The translations under genes and the position numbers were made by a program. Source: Methylotenera_A sp046598525 (GTDB lineage: Bacteria; Pseudomonadota; Gammaproteobacteria; Burkholderiales; Methylophilaceae). From it: a stretch of 64,000 bases of DNA. Every line of letters starts with the position of its first letter. Position 1 is the first letter of the stretch. Location: positions 65,512 through 129,511 of the forward strand of contig JBKJIJ010000006.1 in the NCBI GenBank assembly GCA_046598525.1, read 5' to 3'. Shown here piece after piece: positions 1-9,594 of this stretch. Under the pieces are notes generated by a model. The model had not been told where the DNA came from, did no database searches, and worked only from the letters and a program-made list of their open reading frames with translations.

Positions 1-1
1 T

Positions 2-304
2 AGCCAGCGTTTAAGCGAATTTGAACTACATGCGCGTGCTATTTTAGGTTTGCCAGTGGATGTAAGCATGACGCAAACCGGCGCAAGCTCGGTTATTTAT
101 GGCGGTGTAGAAAGTCAAAATTTAAGCTATGAAGGCCTAGAAGCCGCTTTAAATGTGCCTAATAGTGATGTTCGATTATTTGGCAAACCAGAATCATTTG
201 CGCGTCGCCGCATGGGCGTTGCACTGGCAACAGGTAAAGATACCGATGAAGCTAGAAGCCGCGCAAAATTGGCGGCTAGTTTGGTTAAGCCAGCTGAGTT
301 TTGA
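2..304 (+). CDS. purT: Formate-dependent phosphoribosylglycinamide formyltransferase, 3' part (partial)
   Basis: This is the C-terminal 100 residues of an ATP-grasp enzyme; the gene runs off the left edge of the window. The reading frame is open from base 2 and ends with TGA at 302-304. The visible segment begins LSEFELHARAILGLPV and contains DVRLFGKPE followed by RRMGVALATG and a short helical tail ending in LVKP. I recognise this order from the C-terminal domain of PurT, which makes formyl-GAR from GAR, formate and ATP in purine synthesis. The related PurK has a different tail. The N-terminal and ATP-grasp domains cannot be judged. A truncated haemoglobin gene starts 7 bases downstream and may be cotranscribed. 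Confidence 0.85.
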   Translation, partial: SQRLSEFELHARAILGLPVDVSMTQTGASSVIYGGVESQNLSYEGLEAALNVPNSDVRLFGKPESFARRRMGVALATGKDTDEARSRAKLAASLVKPAEF

Positions 305-310
305 TAATGT

Positions 311-730
311 ATGCTTAATAAAATAGAAGAAGCAGGCAGTAGCAAATCCACGTTTTACAGCTTATTAGGTGGTGAGCAAGGCGGCACTGCCGCTATTCGT
401 GCGTTAGTAGAAACCTTCTACGACATTATGGATACCGATAAAAAAGCGGCACCAATCCGCGCCATGCATCCTGCCGATTTAACCGCATCGCGCGAAAAGC
501 TATTTATGTTTTTAACGGGATGGACCGGTGGCCCACAGTTGTATATTGAGCGCTATGGACACCCTTTTTTGCGTCAAAAACACATGCCTTTTAGCATAGA
601 TGAAAGCGCACGCGACCAGTGGATGTATTGCATGATTAGTGCCATGCATCAATTAAAAATGGATGAAAAGCTGATGCAGGCGCTATCTACTCAACTATAC
701 GGCGTAGCCGATTTTATGCGCAATCAATAA
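311..730 (+). CDS. Group II truncated haemoglobin
   Basis: A 139-residue haem protein of the trHbO/GlbO type. The group II hallmarks are visible: F36-Y37 at the distal B9-B10 positions, the YGHPFLRQKHMPF block whose H91 is the expected proximal haem ligand, and W104 at position G8 in the following helix. Length is usual for the group apart from a short N-terminal extension. It should bind O2 or other small ligands in the cytoplasm; its physiological role is not shown by the sequence. It follows purT by only 6 bases, so the two are probably cotranscribed. The ATG at 306 is followed at once by a stop, so ATG 311 is the start. Confidence 0.88.
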   Translation: MLNKIEEAGSSKSTFYSLLGGEQGGTAAIRALVETFYDIMDTDKKAAPIRAMHPADLTASREKLFMFLTGWTGGPQLYIERYGHPFLRQKHMPFSIDESARDQWMYCMISAMHQLKMDEKLMQALSTQLYGVADFMRNQ

Positions 731-854
731 ATGTAATATCGGCCAAAACCACTACCAAATAGTAGTAAAAAAACAGCAAAAACAGTCACGCTCTACGTAA
801 AACAGCCACACAATGCTATAGTGAAAAAACAATAGATATCGTAAGGGGTTTTGC

Positions 855-3647
855 TTGTATAAAAGCAGATTGTTACGAACAATTTCTGGTCAGATTTGCA
901 TCCATTTTGCGATGCTATTCACACTATTTGCAACATCTGCAAAAGCAATGCCAATGGATTTTTATGGCAAAGATTTTCTTGTACAACACCCGCTTATCTA
1001 TTCCTTTTTACACCCACACATTGAGCTAAGCTTACGCTGGGTAATCACCTATAAATTTGAATTTGCGCTAGCCATTTTTGTGGTGCTGGCGATTATTTTG
1101 ATTAATTTGCTCTACGTTGATTGGCAAATTAGAAAAATGGTCACACAGCGCTTTTTAATGCCTACCGTTTTAACTGCCACAAGCCCCTCGCGCATTGAAT
1201 TCCCTACCCAAAAAGTGTTCATTATTGGCCTACTATTCATAATCTGTCTGACATTGTTTTATGCGCACATGCTGTTTACCTACCAATTTTATGCCGACCA
1301 GCGTTATGTGCAAATGCTTAGTGCGGTATTTTTTGTTTTTGTGTTGTATGGCGGTTATTTATTTGGCAATTTAAAGCGCAGCAAGCAGCTAGAAAAGTTA
1401 ATCAATAAACTGCATCTGCAAAATATTGATAAAAAAATTGCACAAGAAAAACTGCAAAAAAGTGAACAGCGTTTGCAAAAGCAAAATGCTAGCTTGGCGC
1501 ATCTAGCAACCATGCAATTAGCCAGTAAGCAAGATCCAGAAGCTGTTTTTAAAGAAATTGCGCAGGTATCGGCTAATGCTTTGGATGTTGAGCGCGTAAG
1601 TGTATGGCGCTTTGACGATGATTTTATGCAGCTGGAATGCATAGGTTTATACATTAAATCCAAGGATTTACACACGGTATCAAAACCTTTGCTTGTGGCT
1701 GATTTACCTATGTATTTTCAAGCACTTAAGCAAAGTCGCGTGATTTCAATTAATGATGTACATCATCATCCCGCCACAGCTGAGTTTACCAAAGATTATT
1801 TGCAGGATAGCGGTATAGGCGCCATGCTAGATGGCACGATTTGGCTAAATAATCAGGTGATTGGCGTGATTTGCCATGAACATATTGGCGGACCGCGAGA
1901 GTGGACATTAGATGAGCAAAACTTTGTTGGCTCGATTACCGATTTGGCTAGATTAACCTTAGAAGCACACAAACGGCAAGAGGTAGAAGATAGCTTATCG
2001 CATCAGCAAAAATACCTTGAAACCATGGTGCAAAAGCGTACCGCGTCTATTGAAAACAACGCCAAGTTGTTTCGATTTTTGGTTGAGCGGGCGCCAGTGA
2101 CCATTTTATACATGAACATTGCCAATGAAATTATTGAAATGAATCCAGAAGCGGAGCGACTTTCTGGCTATAGCCGCGAGTTTGCTATTGGAAAATCCTA
2201 TAACGAATTATTTGGTACAGAGCAAAATAAGCAACAACTATCGCATATTAATCAGCAAGTGGCGTATGGGCGTAAGATACAAGGTGAAGAAATTACCACG
2301 CGTTGTGCCGATGGCGGAACGCTTGATTTGGCGGTGTCGCGCAGCATGGAATTGGACGATGACAATAATCCGGTGATTATTTCGATTGGCCAAGACATGA
2401 GTAAACAAAAGGCCTTAGAAGCCAACGCCAAAAAATTACTCGAAAGCGAAAAGCGTTACAGCTACGTGGTAGAACATGCGCCTATTCCTATTTTAATTAT
2501 TGATAAAGTAGGTAATGTGGTGGATGCTAATCCAGAGGCTTTATCGGCGGCGGGCTATAGCCGAGATCAGCTGATAGGCCAAAGTTTTATTCAATTAATC
2601 GTGGCTAAAGAATCGCGCAAAAAAGCCATCGCCGCCGCTGGGCGCGCCATGAATGGTCAAGATTTTCGCGCCATTGAGTTGATGTTGCAAAATGCATCGG
2701 GTGAGAAATACGTGTATCAATGCTCAATGGGTGCGGTTGCGCAAAGTACCAGTAACGAAGGGCAAATTGTGGCGATTGCGTTGGATATTTCGCGCCAAAA
2801 AGCGCTGCAAGAATCGCTGATAACGGCGCGCGAAGCGGCTGAATCGGCGGATCGAATTAAATCGATGTTTGTGGCTTCTATGTCGCATGAGCTACGCACG
2901 CCACTCAATTCGATTATTGGCTTTTTAGGGGTTGTGCTGCAAAGCATGTCTGGCGAGCTCAATTTTAAACAAAAAGATCAATTGGGCCGCGCCTACCATT
3001 CGGCCAAACATTTGTTATCGCTGATTTCTGACGTGATTGATATTTCTAAGATTGAAGCGGGTTTTTTAGAAGTTCACATTGAAAAATTTGAATTAGCACC
3101 GCTTTTGGCGGATATTGGGCATGCTGTTGCGCATATTTTAGAAGAAAGACATTTAGAAATTAGTATCGATTGCCCAAATCACGTAAAGCTTGAAACCGAT
3201 CGTAAACGCTTGTTTCAGGTGATTTTGAATGTGGTGAGTAATGCGGTTAAATACACGCCAGAAGGCAAGGTTGAGATTCATGCTAGCGTTGATAAAAATT
3301 GGCTTAGTATCGCGGTAAGTGACACTGGTATTGGTATTAGTGAGGTAGATTTAGCCAAGCTATTTCAACCGTTTGAGCGAATTGATTCACCACTCAAAAT
3401 TAAAACATTAGGCACCGGCTTGGGCTTGTATTTAACGCGAAAAATATTATCCCAGCTGCTTTCTGGCCGTATTGAAGTGCAAAGTGAGCTGGAAAAAGGC
3501 AGTACTTTTACCATTAAATTACCCATCAAAATTACCAATCTAGCACTTGAGCCCAGCATTTCTATTTTAGATGAGCCAGCAACAACAAGAATCAAATCCG
3601 ATAAATCGAATCTATCATTAATAAACTCAGGAAAGGCATTGCCATGA
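855..3647 (+). CDS. Membrane sensor histidine kinase with GAF and two PAS domains
   Basis: A 930-residue kinase. The N-terminus has about four hydrophobic segments (near residues 10-30, 68-90, 120-140 and 154-174), then a Lys/Gln-rich coiled coil (176-215), a GAF domain (about 220-370), two PAS domains (about 405-525 and 530-650), a HisKA domain with the phospho-accepting H678 in SHELRTPLN, and an HATPase_c domain with N box (VVSNAVKYTPEG) and the G boxes DTGIGIS and GTGLGL. There is no receiver domain of its own; the next gene, overlapping by four bases, is a lone receiver and its likely partner. The start is a TTG with a good ribosome-binding site (AAGGGG, 843-848). The next in-frame ATG is at 912, inside the first hydrophobic segment, so the TTG is preferred. 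The input signal is unknown. Confidence 0.88.
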   Translation: MYKSRLLRTISGQICIHFAMLFTLFATSAKAMPMDFYGKDFLVQHPLIYSFLHPHIELSLRWVITYKFEFALAIFVVLAIILINLLYVDWQIRKMVTQRFLMPTVLTATSPSRIEFPTQKVFIIGLLFIICLTLFYAHMLFTYQFYADQRYVQMLSAVFFVFVLYGGYLFGNLKRSKQLEKLINKLHLQNIDKKIAQEKLQKSEQRLQKQNASLAHLATMQLASKQDPEAVFKEIAQVSANALDVERVSVWRFDDDFMQLECIGLYIKSKDLHTVSKPLLVADLPMYFQALKQSRVISINDVHHHPATAEFTKDYLQDSGIGAMLDGTIWLNNQVIGVICHEHIGGPREWTLDEQNFVGSITDLARLTLEAHKRQEVEDSLSHQQKYLETMVQKRTASIENNAKLFRFLVERAPVTILYMNIANEIIEMNPEAERLSGYSREFAIGKSYNELFGTEQNKQQLSHINQQVAYGRKIQGEEITTRCADGGTLDLAVSRSMELDDDNNPVIISIGQDMSKQKALEANAKKLLESEKRYSYVVEHAPIPILIIDKVGNVVDANPEALSAAGYSRDQLIGQSFIQLIVAKESRKKAIAAAGRAMNGQDFRAIELMLQNASGEKYVYQCSMGAVAQSTSNEGQIVAIALDISRQKALQESLITAREAAESADRIKSMFVASMSHELRTPLNSIIGFLGVVLQSMSGELNFKQKDQLGRAYHSAKHLLSLISDVIDISKIEAGFLEVHIEKFELAPLLADIGHAVAHILEERHLEISIDCPNHVKLETDRKRLFQVILNVVSNAVKYTPEGKVEIHASVDKNWLSIAVSDTGIGISEVDLAKLFQPFERIDSPLKIKTLGTGLGLYLTRKILSQLLSGRIEVQSELEKGSTFTIKLPIKITNLALEPSISILDEPATTRIKSDKSNLSLINSGKALP

Positions 3648-4009
3648 CTGTTGCGTTGATTATTGAAGATAACGAAAATAATTTGGAATTGATCCGATTT
3701 ATTTTAGAGCAAGCCAATTACAAGATTCGCTACGCCATGACTGGACTAGACGGTGTGAGGCAAGCGCTGACAATTCCGCCAGACTTTATAATTTTAGATA
3801 TACAATTACCAGATATTAATGGCCTAGAAGTATTAAAACGCATCAGGGCGCATCCAGTTGGGCGAGATATACCAATTATCGCCATGACTTCATATGCCAT
3901 GTCTGGTGACCGCGAAAGGTTGCTGATGGCGGGATGCACCAGTTATATCGAAAAACCGATAGACCCTATGCTGGTGATTCAACAAATAGAACAAGCAATT
4001 AATAAATAA
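3644..4009 (+). CDS. Single-domain response regulator (receiver only)
   Basis: A 121-residue stand-alone receiver domain of the DivK/CheY class. The acidic pocket is E8-D9, the phospho-accepting aspartate is D52 in LDIQLPD, the switch threonine is T82 and the conserved lysine is K104 in EKP. It has no output domain, so it must act by protein contact or phosphotransfer. Its ATG overlaps the TGA of the kinase gene (ATGA), which indicates translational coupling and a cognate pair. The diguanylate cyclase/phosphodiesterase gene begins 24 bases later, and the three genes form a likely phosphorelay from kinase to c-di-GMP. Confidence 0.9.
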   Translation: MTVALIIEDNENNLELIRFILEQANYKIRYAMTGLDGVRQALTIPPDFIILDIQLPDINGLEVLKRIRAHPVGRDIPIIAMTSYAMSGDRERLLMAGCTSYIEKPIDPMLVIQQIEQAINK

Positions 4010-4033
4010 AAAAATAATAAGGTGAGGTGATGC

Positions 4034-6175
4034 GTGAATATTTTAATCGCGGAAGATGACGAAAACTCTAGGCAATTGCTAGAGACAGTGTTGACAGCAA
4101 AAGGCTATACAGTTGCCAGTTTTGATAACGGTTTAAAAGCCTTGTCTTTTCTGCAGATTGAGCCTGTGGATTTGATTATTTCAGATATTTTAATGCCTGA
4201 AATGGATGGCTACGGCTTGTGCCGTGCGGTTAAGCAAAATCAAAGTTTGCAACATATTCCCATTCTTTTTTACACCGCCACTTACACGTCCGATCAAGAT
4301 AAACGCTTTGCTTTATCACTTGGCGCCACCAAGTTTTTAATTAAGCCCATGTTAATGCCAGAGTTATTGGATATTGTGGCCGCCGTTTTAAATTCAAATA
4401 AACCTGCTGATTTGCCTAAAAGCCGCGGCTTATATCGCGGTAGCCCGCTTAAATTAGATAAGCAGCATGCTGACCGTATACGCACTAAATTAGATAAAAA
4501 AATCATTGAGTTAAGTGAAGAAAAAGAAAAGCTCATTGAAAGTGAAGCGCGTTTTAGAGATTTTGCAGAAGCCTCAGCCGATTGGTTTTGGGAATCGGAT
4601 GAGCACTTAAAGATATTCGCCTTAACAGGTGGGCCTACCGGTTTAAGCTTTTTTAGCCTAACTGATTTGGCAGAAGCATGCCATAGCCACAGCTCAAACG
4701 AAATGCTTAAAACCTTGCAAGCCCATAAACGCTTTGCCGAATATGTGGTGCATTTCACCGATGAAACCGGCAAGTTAGTTTATTTGCGTGTTTCGGGCAA
4801 GCCAGTGTTTGCCAATAACGGCAATTTTACAGGTTACCGCGGTGTTGGCCGCGATGTTAGCGAAACCATTGCCCTAAACCGTAAAGTGGAATTTTTAGCT
4901 TCGCATGATGAATTAACTGGCTTGCCTAATCGCAGTATGTTTAGGCAACGTTTAGATCATTCTGTCGCCAAAGCGGCGCGCGAAGGCAATCAAGTTTTAT
5001 TATTATTTTTTGATTTAGACCATTTTAAAATGGTTAACGATACACTTGGGCACGAATCTGGCGACCAATTGTTAATAATGGCCACCAAGCGCATTACCGA
5101 GCGTGTACGCGCAACCGATGTATTGTGCAGGCTTGGCGGCGATGAGTTTGTGATGATTATGGAAGGCGCATCGCCACAAGATGGTCATCGATTAGTGCGC
5201 GACGTTATTGCGGCTTTTGCGGTACCGTTTGAAATTGATGCGCAGCGCGTGTATTGCACGGTGAGTATTGGCGTGAGCGTTTACCCAGATGACACAATGG
5301 ATACGCAAACTTTGTTGGTGTATGCCGATTTGGCCATGTATCGTGCCAAGCAAAACGGGCGAAATGATTTTGAATTTTATACCACCAATTTAAATTTTAT
5401 TGCGCATCAATGGTTAGAAATGGAACACGGCATTCGCCACGCGCTTAAAGATAATCAGCTATTTATTGTGTATCAGCCACAATTAGAAAATTCCGAAAAT
5501 AGCCTTGTTGGCATTGAAGCGCTGATTCGCTGGCGTCATCCAGAACGTGGCTTGATTCCGCCGCTAGAATTTATCAAAATTGCTGAGCAATCATCCTTGA
5601 TTAATCAAATTGGTGAGTGGGTGCTAGAAGCCACTTGCAAGCAAATTCGCGCTTGGAAAAATAAAAAATATGACGTGCCACGCGTATCTGTGAATATTTC
5701 AGCCAGGCATTTACGTTCAGAAACCTTGATTAAAACGCTGACTAATATTCCGGCTAAATATGATGTTTCGCCCAGTACGCTGTGCATTGAAATTACCGAA
5801 TATGCGCTTTTAGAAGAAGCCGATGTAGTAAAAAGGAATATGCGCCTAATTAAAGAGGCTGGGTTTAGTATTTCGCTAGATGACTTTGGTATGGGGCATT
5901 CATCATTGCTTTATCTAAAACGCTGGGCGGTAGATGAAGTTAAAATTGATCGTTCATTTGTAGATGGCTTGGTCTACAGCGAAGAAGATCGCGTGATTGT
6001 TAAAGCGATTGTGGCCTTGGGTGACGCGCTAGGCTTAAGTTTAGTAGGCGAAGGTGTAGAAAATCAGCAACAAGCCGATATTTTATCGGCAAGTGGCTGT
6101 AAAAATGTACAAGGCTTTTTTTATTCGCCACCTTTAGACGTTAAAGAAATGGAAACGTGGCTTAAAAAGGCGTAA
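4034..6175 (+). CDS. Response regulator with PAS, GGDEF and EAL domains (c-di-GMP turnover)
   Basis: A 713-residue protein that should make and/or degrade cyclic di-GMP. An N-terminal receiver (1-120) has the acidic pocket EDD at 7-9 and phospho-acceptor D51. A coiled linker (about 148-180) leads to a PAS domain (180-285). The GGDEF domain has an intact GGDEF at 368-372 and an RATD inhibitory I-site five residues before it. The EAL domain has EAL at 495-497 and later LDDFG and KID motifs, all needed for phosphodiesterase activity, so both halves look competent. The start is GTG at 4034; the nearby ATG at 4030 is out of frame. A GGTGAGGTG stretch upstream serves as ribosome-binding site. It is the last gene of the kinase operon and ends in a hairpin. 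Confidence 0.9.
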   Translation: MNILIAEDDENSRQLLETVLTAKGYTVASFDNGLKALSFLQIEPVDLIISDILMPEMDGYGLCRAVKQNQSLQHIPILFYTATYTSDQDKRFALSLGATKFLIKPMLMPELLDIVAAVLNSNKPADLPKSRGLYRGSPLKLDKQHADRIRTKLDKKIIELSEEKEKLIESEARFRDFAEASADWFWESDEHLKIFALTGGPTGLSFFSLTDLAEACHSHSSNEMLKTLQAHKRFAEYVVHFTDETGKLVYLRVSGKPVFANNGNFTGYRGVGRDVSETIALNRKVEFLASHDELTGLPNRSMFRQRLDHSVAKAAREGNQVLLLFFDLDHFKMVNDTLGHESGDQLLIMATKRITERVRATDVLCRLGGDEFVMIMEGASPQDGHRLVRDVIAAFAVPFEIDAQRVYCTVSIGVSVYPDDTMDTQTLLVYADLAMYRAKQNGRNDFEFYTTNLNFIAHQWLEMEHGIRHALKDNQLFIVYQPQLENSENSLVGIEALIRWRHPERGLIPPLEFIKIAEQSSLINQIGEWVLEATCKQIRAWKNKKYDVPRVSVNISARHLRSETLIKTLTNIPAKYDVSPSTLCIEITEYALLEEADVVKRNMRLIKEAGFSISLDDFGMGHSSLLYLKRWAVDEVKIDRSFVDGLVYSEEDRVIVKAIVALGDALGLSLVGEGVENQQQADILSASGCKNVQGFFYSPPLDVKEMETWLKKA

Positions 6176-6192
6176 TGGCGCTTTTTAAGCCA
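6158..6192. terminator. Bidirectional terminator between the c-di-GMP gene and the helicase operon
   Basis: TGGCTTAAAAAG and CTTTTTAAGCCA form a near-perfect inverted repeat that overlaps the stop codon of the GGDEF-EAL gene. It separates convergent transcription units. The T tract is inside the stem, so it could work on both strands. Confidence 0.5.
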
Positions 6193-6233
6193 GTTTTACT
6201 TTAACTACTTTTTTTGCTGGTTAGTTGGTGATT

Positions 6234-7637
6234 CTATTTGGCGCGTAAACCACCTAATAAAGCGGCTACTGGTGCTTTATTAGAAGATGACGAATTGTAT
6301 TGTGGTTTTGCCACCACAACAGAAGGCTCATACGGCTTATCAAACCAAGGGTCGCGTGATGGTTTACGCACATATTGACGTGATTTTGCCGCTTGCCTGT
6401 TAGAGCTTAAAGATTCATTGGCAGTTTGGCTGCTGGCTTCTTCAGTGTGCGCCGATTTAGTCACTTTTTTAGCGGTATGTTTAATCTCAATTGTTTCGCG
6501 TGTAATGCTGCGTTTAATCAATTTTTCAATTTCGGCTAAATACTTTTCTTCTTCTTCGCACACTAATGAAATAGCAACACCGCTTGCGCCCGCGCGGCCT
6601 GTACGGCCAATGCGATGCACATAATCTTCTGGTGCGCTTGGAATTTCATAGTTAATTACCATCGGTAAATCAGTAATATCCAAACCACGTGCCGCCACAT
6701 CAGTTGCCACTAAAGCGGTAATTTTGCCAGCTTTAAAGGCATCTAATGCATCAATACGCTCTTTTTGGCTTTTATCGCCATGAATCGCGTCTGCTGAAAT
6801 GCCTTCTTTTTGTAAAGCGCGGCTTAATTTGCTGGCAGTGATTTTTGTTTTAGTAAAAATAATCACTTGCTGGCTGTCAGATTCGCTTAGCAATTGCGTT
6901 AACAAAGCTTGTTTACTGCTTTGCGCCACCAAATACACTTTTTGCGTTACATTGTCGTTGGTAGCGTTACTGCGTGCTACTTCGATTAATGTTGGATTCG
7001 TTAAAAAATCATCGGCTAACTTTTTGATTTCATTTGAAAATGTAGCTGAGAACATTAAATTTTGGCGCTGTTTTGGCAATAAAGCCAAAATGCGTTTCAA
7101 ATCAGGCATAAAGCCCATATCCAACATTCTGTCGGCTTCATCTAATACCAAAATTTGCACTTGCGATAAATTAAGCGTTTTTTGCTCAACATGATCAAGC
7201 AAGCGACCTGGCGTTGCCACCAAAATTTCGATACCGGTTTTTAAATGCGGTGTTTGCGTTTTAATATCCACGCCGCCAAATACCACCAAGCTTTTTAAAG
7301 GCGTATGTTTGGCATAAACCTTAATGCTTTCTTCTACCTGAATCGCTAATTCGCGCGTTGGTGTAAGCACCAATGCACGTATCGGGTGTTTTGCTGGTGA
7401 AGTACTGCTGCTTGCAAAGGGTAATAGTTTTTGTAAAATCGGCAACGCAAAAGCGGCCGTTTTGCCAGTGCCTGTTTGAGCGCCAGCCATTAAATCCAAG
7501 CCTTGCAAAGCCAATGGAATGGCCTTGGCTTGAATAGGTGTTGGCGTTGTGTAACCAGTCTCTTGCACCGCTTTTAACAGCGGTGCAGCTAGACCTAATG
7601 CGTCAAACATAACGAGATCAGTCGTTGTTGTATCCAT
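6234..7637 (-). CDS. DEAD-box ATP-dependent RNA helicase, RhlE-like
   Basis: A 467-residue helicase with the full DEAD-box set in order: the aromatic residue and Q motif (MFDALGL, then TPTPIQ), motif I AQTGTGKT, Ia PTRELA, TPGR, II DEAD, III SAT, V ARGLDI and VI HRIGRTGR. The core spans about residues 8-375, followed by a roughly 90-residue polar tail rich in Lys, Ser and Ala. It belongs to the RhlE/CsdA-like group that remodels RNA structure, often in ribosome assembly or cold adaptation; the exact role cannot be read from sequence. It lies 13 bases downstream of a second DEAD-box gene on the same strand, so the two are very likely cotranscribed. Confidence 0.88.
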   Translation of the reverse strand: MDTTTTDLVMFDALGLAAPLLKAVQETGYTTPTPIQAKAIPLALQGLDLMAGAQTGTGKTAAFALPILQKLLPFASSSTSPAKHPIRALVLTPTRELAIQVEESIKVYAKHTPLKSLVVFGGVDIKTQTPHLKTGIEILVATPGRLLDHVEQKTLNLSQVQILVLDEADRMLDMGFMPDLKRILALLPKQRQNLMFSATFSNEIKKLADDFLTNPTLIEVARSNATNDNVTQKVYLVAQSSKQALLTQLLSESDSQQVIIFTKTKITASKLSRALQKEGISADAIHGDKSQKERIDALDAFKAGKITALVATDVAARGLDITDLPMVINYEIPSAPEDYVHRIGRTGRAGASGVAISLVCEEEEKYLAEIEKLIKRSITRETIEIKHTAKKVTKSAHTEEASSQTANESLSSNRQAAKSRQYVRKPSRDPWFDKPYEPSVVVAKPQYNSSSSNKAPVAALLGGLRAK

Positions 7638-7650
7638 TTAAACGCTATTC

Positions 7651-9594
7651 TTAAACAAAGCTACGTGGACGACGTGGTGCACCATCTCCGCCGTTCGTAC
7701 GCGCAGGGCGGTCGCCTGTTGGACGAGGACGTGGATTGCCAAACTTTTCGCCTGTGTTGCTTCCGCTGTTATTTGATCTAGGCGCTGCGCTACGTGGTGC
7801 ATCACCGCGTGGAGCAGAACGTGAACCTTCGTTACGGCCTGAATCACCACGGTTTGGCCTGTCACCAAAACTGCCTTCAGGTTTACGTGCAAATGGTCTG
7901 CTTTCAGTTGATCTTGGAGCACTGCTTCTAGGTGCGCTTGTTCTATCGCCTGATTTGCCGCCAAAGCCTTTGCTTAATTCGCGTGCAAATTGCATATCGG
8001 TATCTTTAGTGTAGCTACGGCTGTTTCCATCAACTTCACGTGAAGGCGCTGCGCGGTTTTCATTAGCAAAACGGTCCGCATTACGCGCTGGACGCTCTGA
8101 ATTTGAAAACGCTGGTTTATCACCAAAAGCAGGGCGGTCGCCGAAAGCAGGGCGATCACCAAATGAACGAGCAGGGCGTGCGCTATCATTTGTACGCTCT
8201 TTATTGCGGTCGTTAAAACCACCAGAACGTGGGCCGTAGCTTTTTTCAATTGCTGGTTTTTCGCCCATTACGCGGTCACCAAATGTGCCACGGTTATTGT
8301 CGCGTGATTGATAGCCAGCACGGTCACCTGGTTTATGTGCAGAGCGCTCATTACGGCCTGCGCCATAACCACCACGCTCATTACTGCCACCACGTCTACC
8401 ATTAGAAGGACCATCTGTTTTCATGGCGCGTTTTGGCTCAAAGCCTTCAATAACGGCTGCATCTAATTTTTGACCAGTATATTGCTCAATTTTGCGCAAT
8501 AAATGGCGATCCATATTTGATGCGAATGAAATCGCGATACCTTTATTATTAGCGCGACCAGTACGACCGATACGGTGTACATAATCTTCAGCAAATTTTG
8601 GCAAATCGTAGTTGATTACGTGTGAAATACCTTGCACGTCGATACCACGAGCGGCAACATCGGTTGCAACCAATACTTTTACATCACCTTGACGCAATTT
8701 AGTTAGCGTACGGTTACGCGCGCCTTGTGTCATATCGCCATGCAAAGCAGCTGTTTTATGGCCAGCAGCATATAAATCTTCTGCCAACACATCAGCATGA
8801 CGCTTAGTGCTAGTGAAAATAATTGCTTGGTTCATGTCTGGTGCAATCAACAAATGCTCAAGCAATTTGTTTTTGTGTGTCATGTCATCTACAAAGTGCA
8901 AACGTTGCTCAATATTGGCATGTTTTTCTTTTTGGCCAGCCACTTGTAGCGTGATTGGGTTATTTAAGAATTGTTTGCCGATGTGCATGATGCCATCTAA
9001 AGTGGCTGAGAATAATAGTGTTTGGCGCTCTTTAGGCAAGGCCTCACAGATACGTTCTACATCTGGCATAAAGCCCATGTCTAGCATACGGTCGGCTTCA
9101 TCTAATACCAACATTTGCAAGCGGCTTAAATCAATGCGGCCGCGTTCCATATGGTCAATAAAGCGGCCAGGTGTGGCCACTAAAATATCTAATGGTTGTG
9201 ATAATAATTTGTTTTGCAACGGGTAAGGCATACCACCAACAATACTGACAGTACGGGCACGGATATATTTACCGTATTTACGCGCTGCTTCGTTTACTTG
9301 AGCGGCTAATTCGCGGGTTGGTGTTAATACTAAAATGCGTGGACCACGGCTGTTAAGCGCATGTGGTGTGGCTAATAAGTTTAAAGCGGGCAATGTAAAT
9401 GCCGCTGTTTTACCTGTACCTGTTTGTGCAGAAGCCATGATATCGCGGCCTTGTAAGGCTGGCGGAATAGCTTGTGCTTGTACAGCAGTAGGTGTGTCGT
9501 AGCCTGCTTCAAGCACGGCACGTAAAATAGTTGGGTGTAAATTTAATGAATCAAAGTTTGATTTTACTAATGTTTCAGATGTTTCTAAAGACAA
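7651..9594 (-). CDS. DEAD-box ATP-dependent RNA helicase with long Arg/Gly-rich tail
   Basis: A helicase of about 647 residues, first gene of a two-helicase operon. The N-terminal 380 residues hold the whole DEAD-box core (Q motif TPTAVQ, AQTGTGKT, PTRELA, TPGR, DEAD, SAT, ARGID, HRIGRTGR). The last 250 residues are low-complexity and rich in Arg, Gly, Asp and Ser, with tandem FGDRPA/FGDKPA units and repeated RPAR and APRS segments, a typical flexible RNA-binding tail. Start choice: the frame stays open to a TTG at 9636, but the TTG at 9594 has an AAAGGGA ribosome-binding site seven bases upstream and is preferred; no ATG precedes the core. Part of the tail region is also open in other frames, which only reflects the repeats. 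Confidence 0.85.
   Translation of the reverse strand: MSLETSETLVKSNFDSLNLHPTILRAVLEAGYDTPTAVQAQAIPPALQGRDIMASAQTGTGKTAAFTLPALNLLATPHALNSRGPRILVLTPTRELAAQVNEAARKYGKYIRARTVSIVGGMPYPLQNKLLSQPLDILVATPGRFIDHMERGRIDLSRLQMLVLDEADRMLDMGFMPDVERICEALPKERQTLLFSATLDGIMHIGKQFLNNPITLQVAGQKEKHANIEQRLHFVDDMTHKNKLLEHLLIAPDMNQAIIFTSTKRHADVLAEDLYAAGHKTAALHGDMTQGARNRTLTKLRQGDVKVLVATDVAARGIDVQGISHVINYDLPKFAEDYVHRIGRTGRANNKGIAISFASNMDRHLLRKIEQYTGQKLDAAVIEGFEPKRAMKTDGPSNGRRGGSNERGGYGAGRNERSAHKPGDRAGYQSRDNNRGTFGDRVMGEKPAIEKSYGPRSGGFNDRNKERTNDSARPARSFGDRPAFGDRPAFGDKPAFSNSERPARNADRFANENRAAPSREVDGNSRSYTKDTDMQFARELSKGFGGKSGDRTSAPRSSAPRSTESRPFARKPEGSFGDRPNRGDSGRNEGSRSAPRGDAPRSAAPRSNNSGSNTGEKFGNPRPRPTGDRPARTNGGDGAPRRPRSFV

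Noticed and set aside
7736..8249. Open frames on both strands within the helicase tail
   Set aside because: They come from the repetitive Arg/Gly/Asp-rich codons of the helicase tail and have no ribosome-binding site or recognisable protein.
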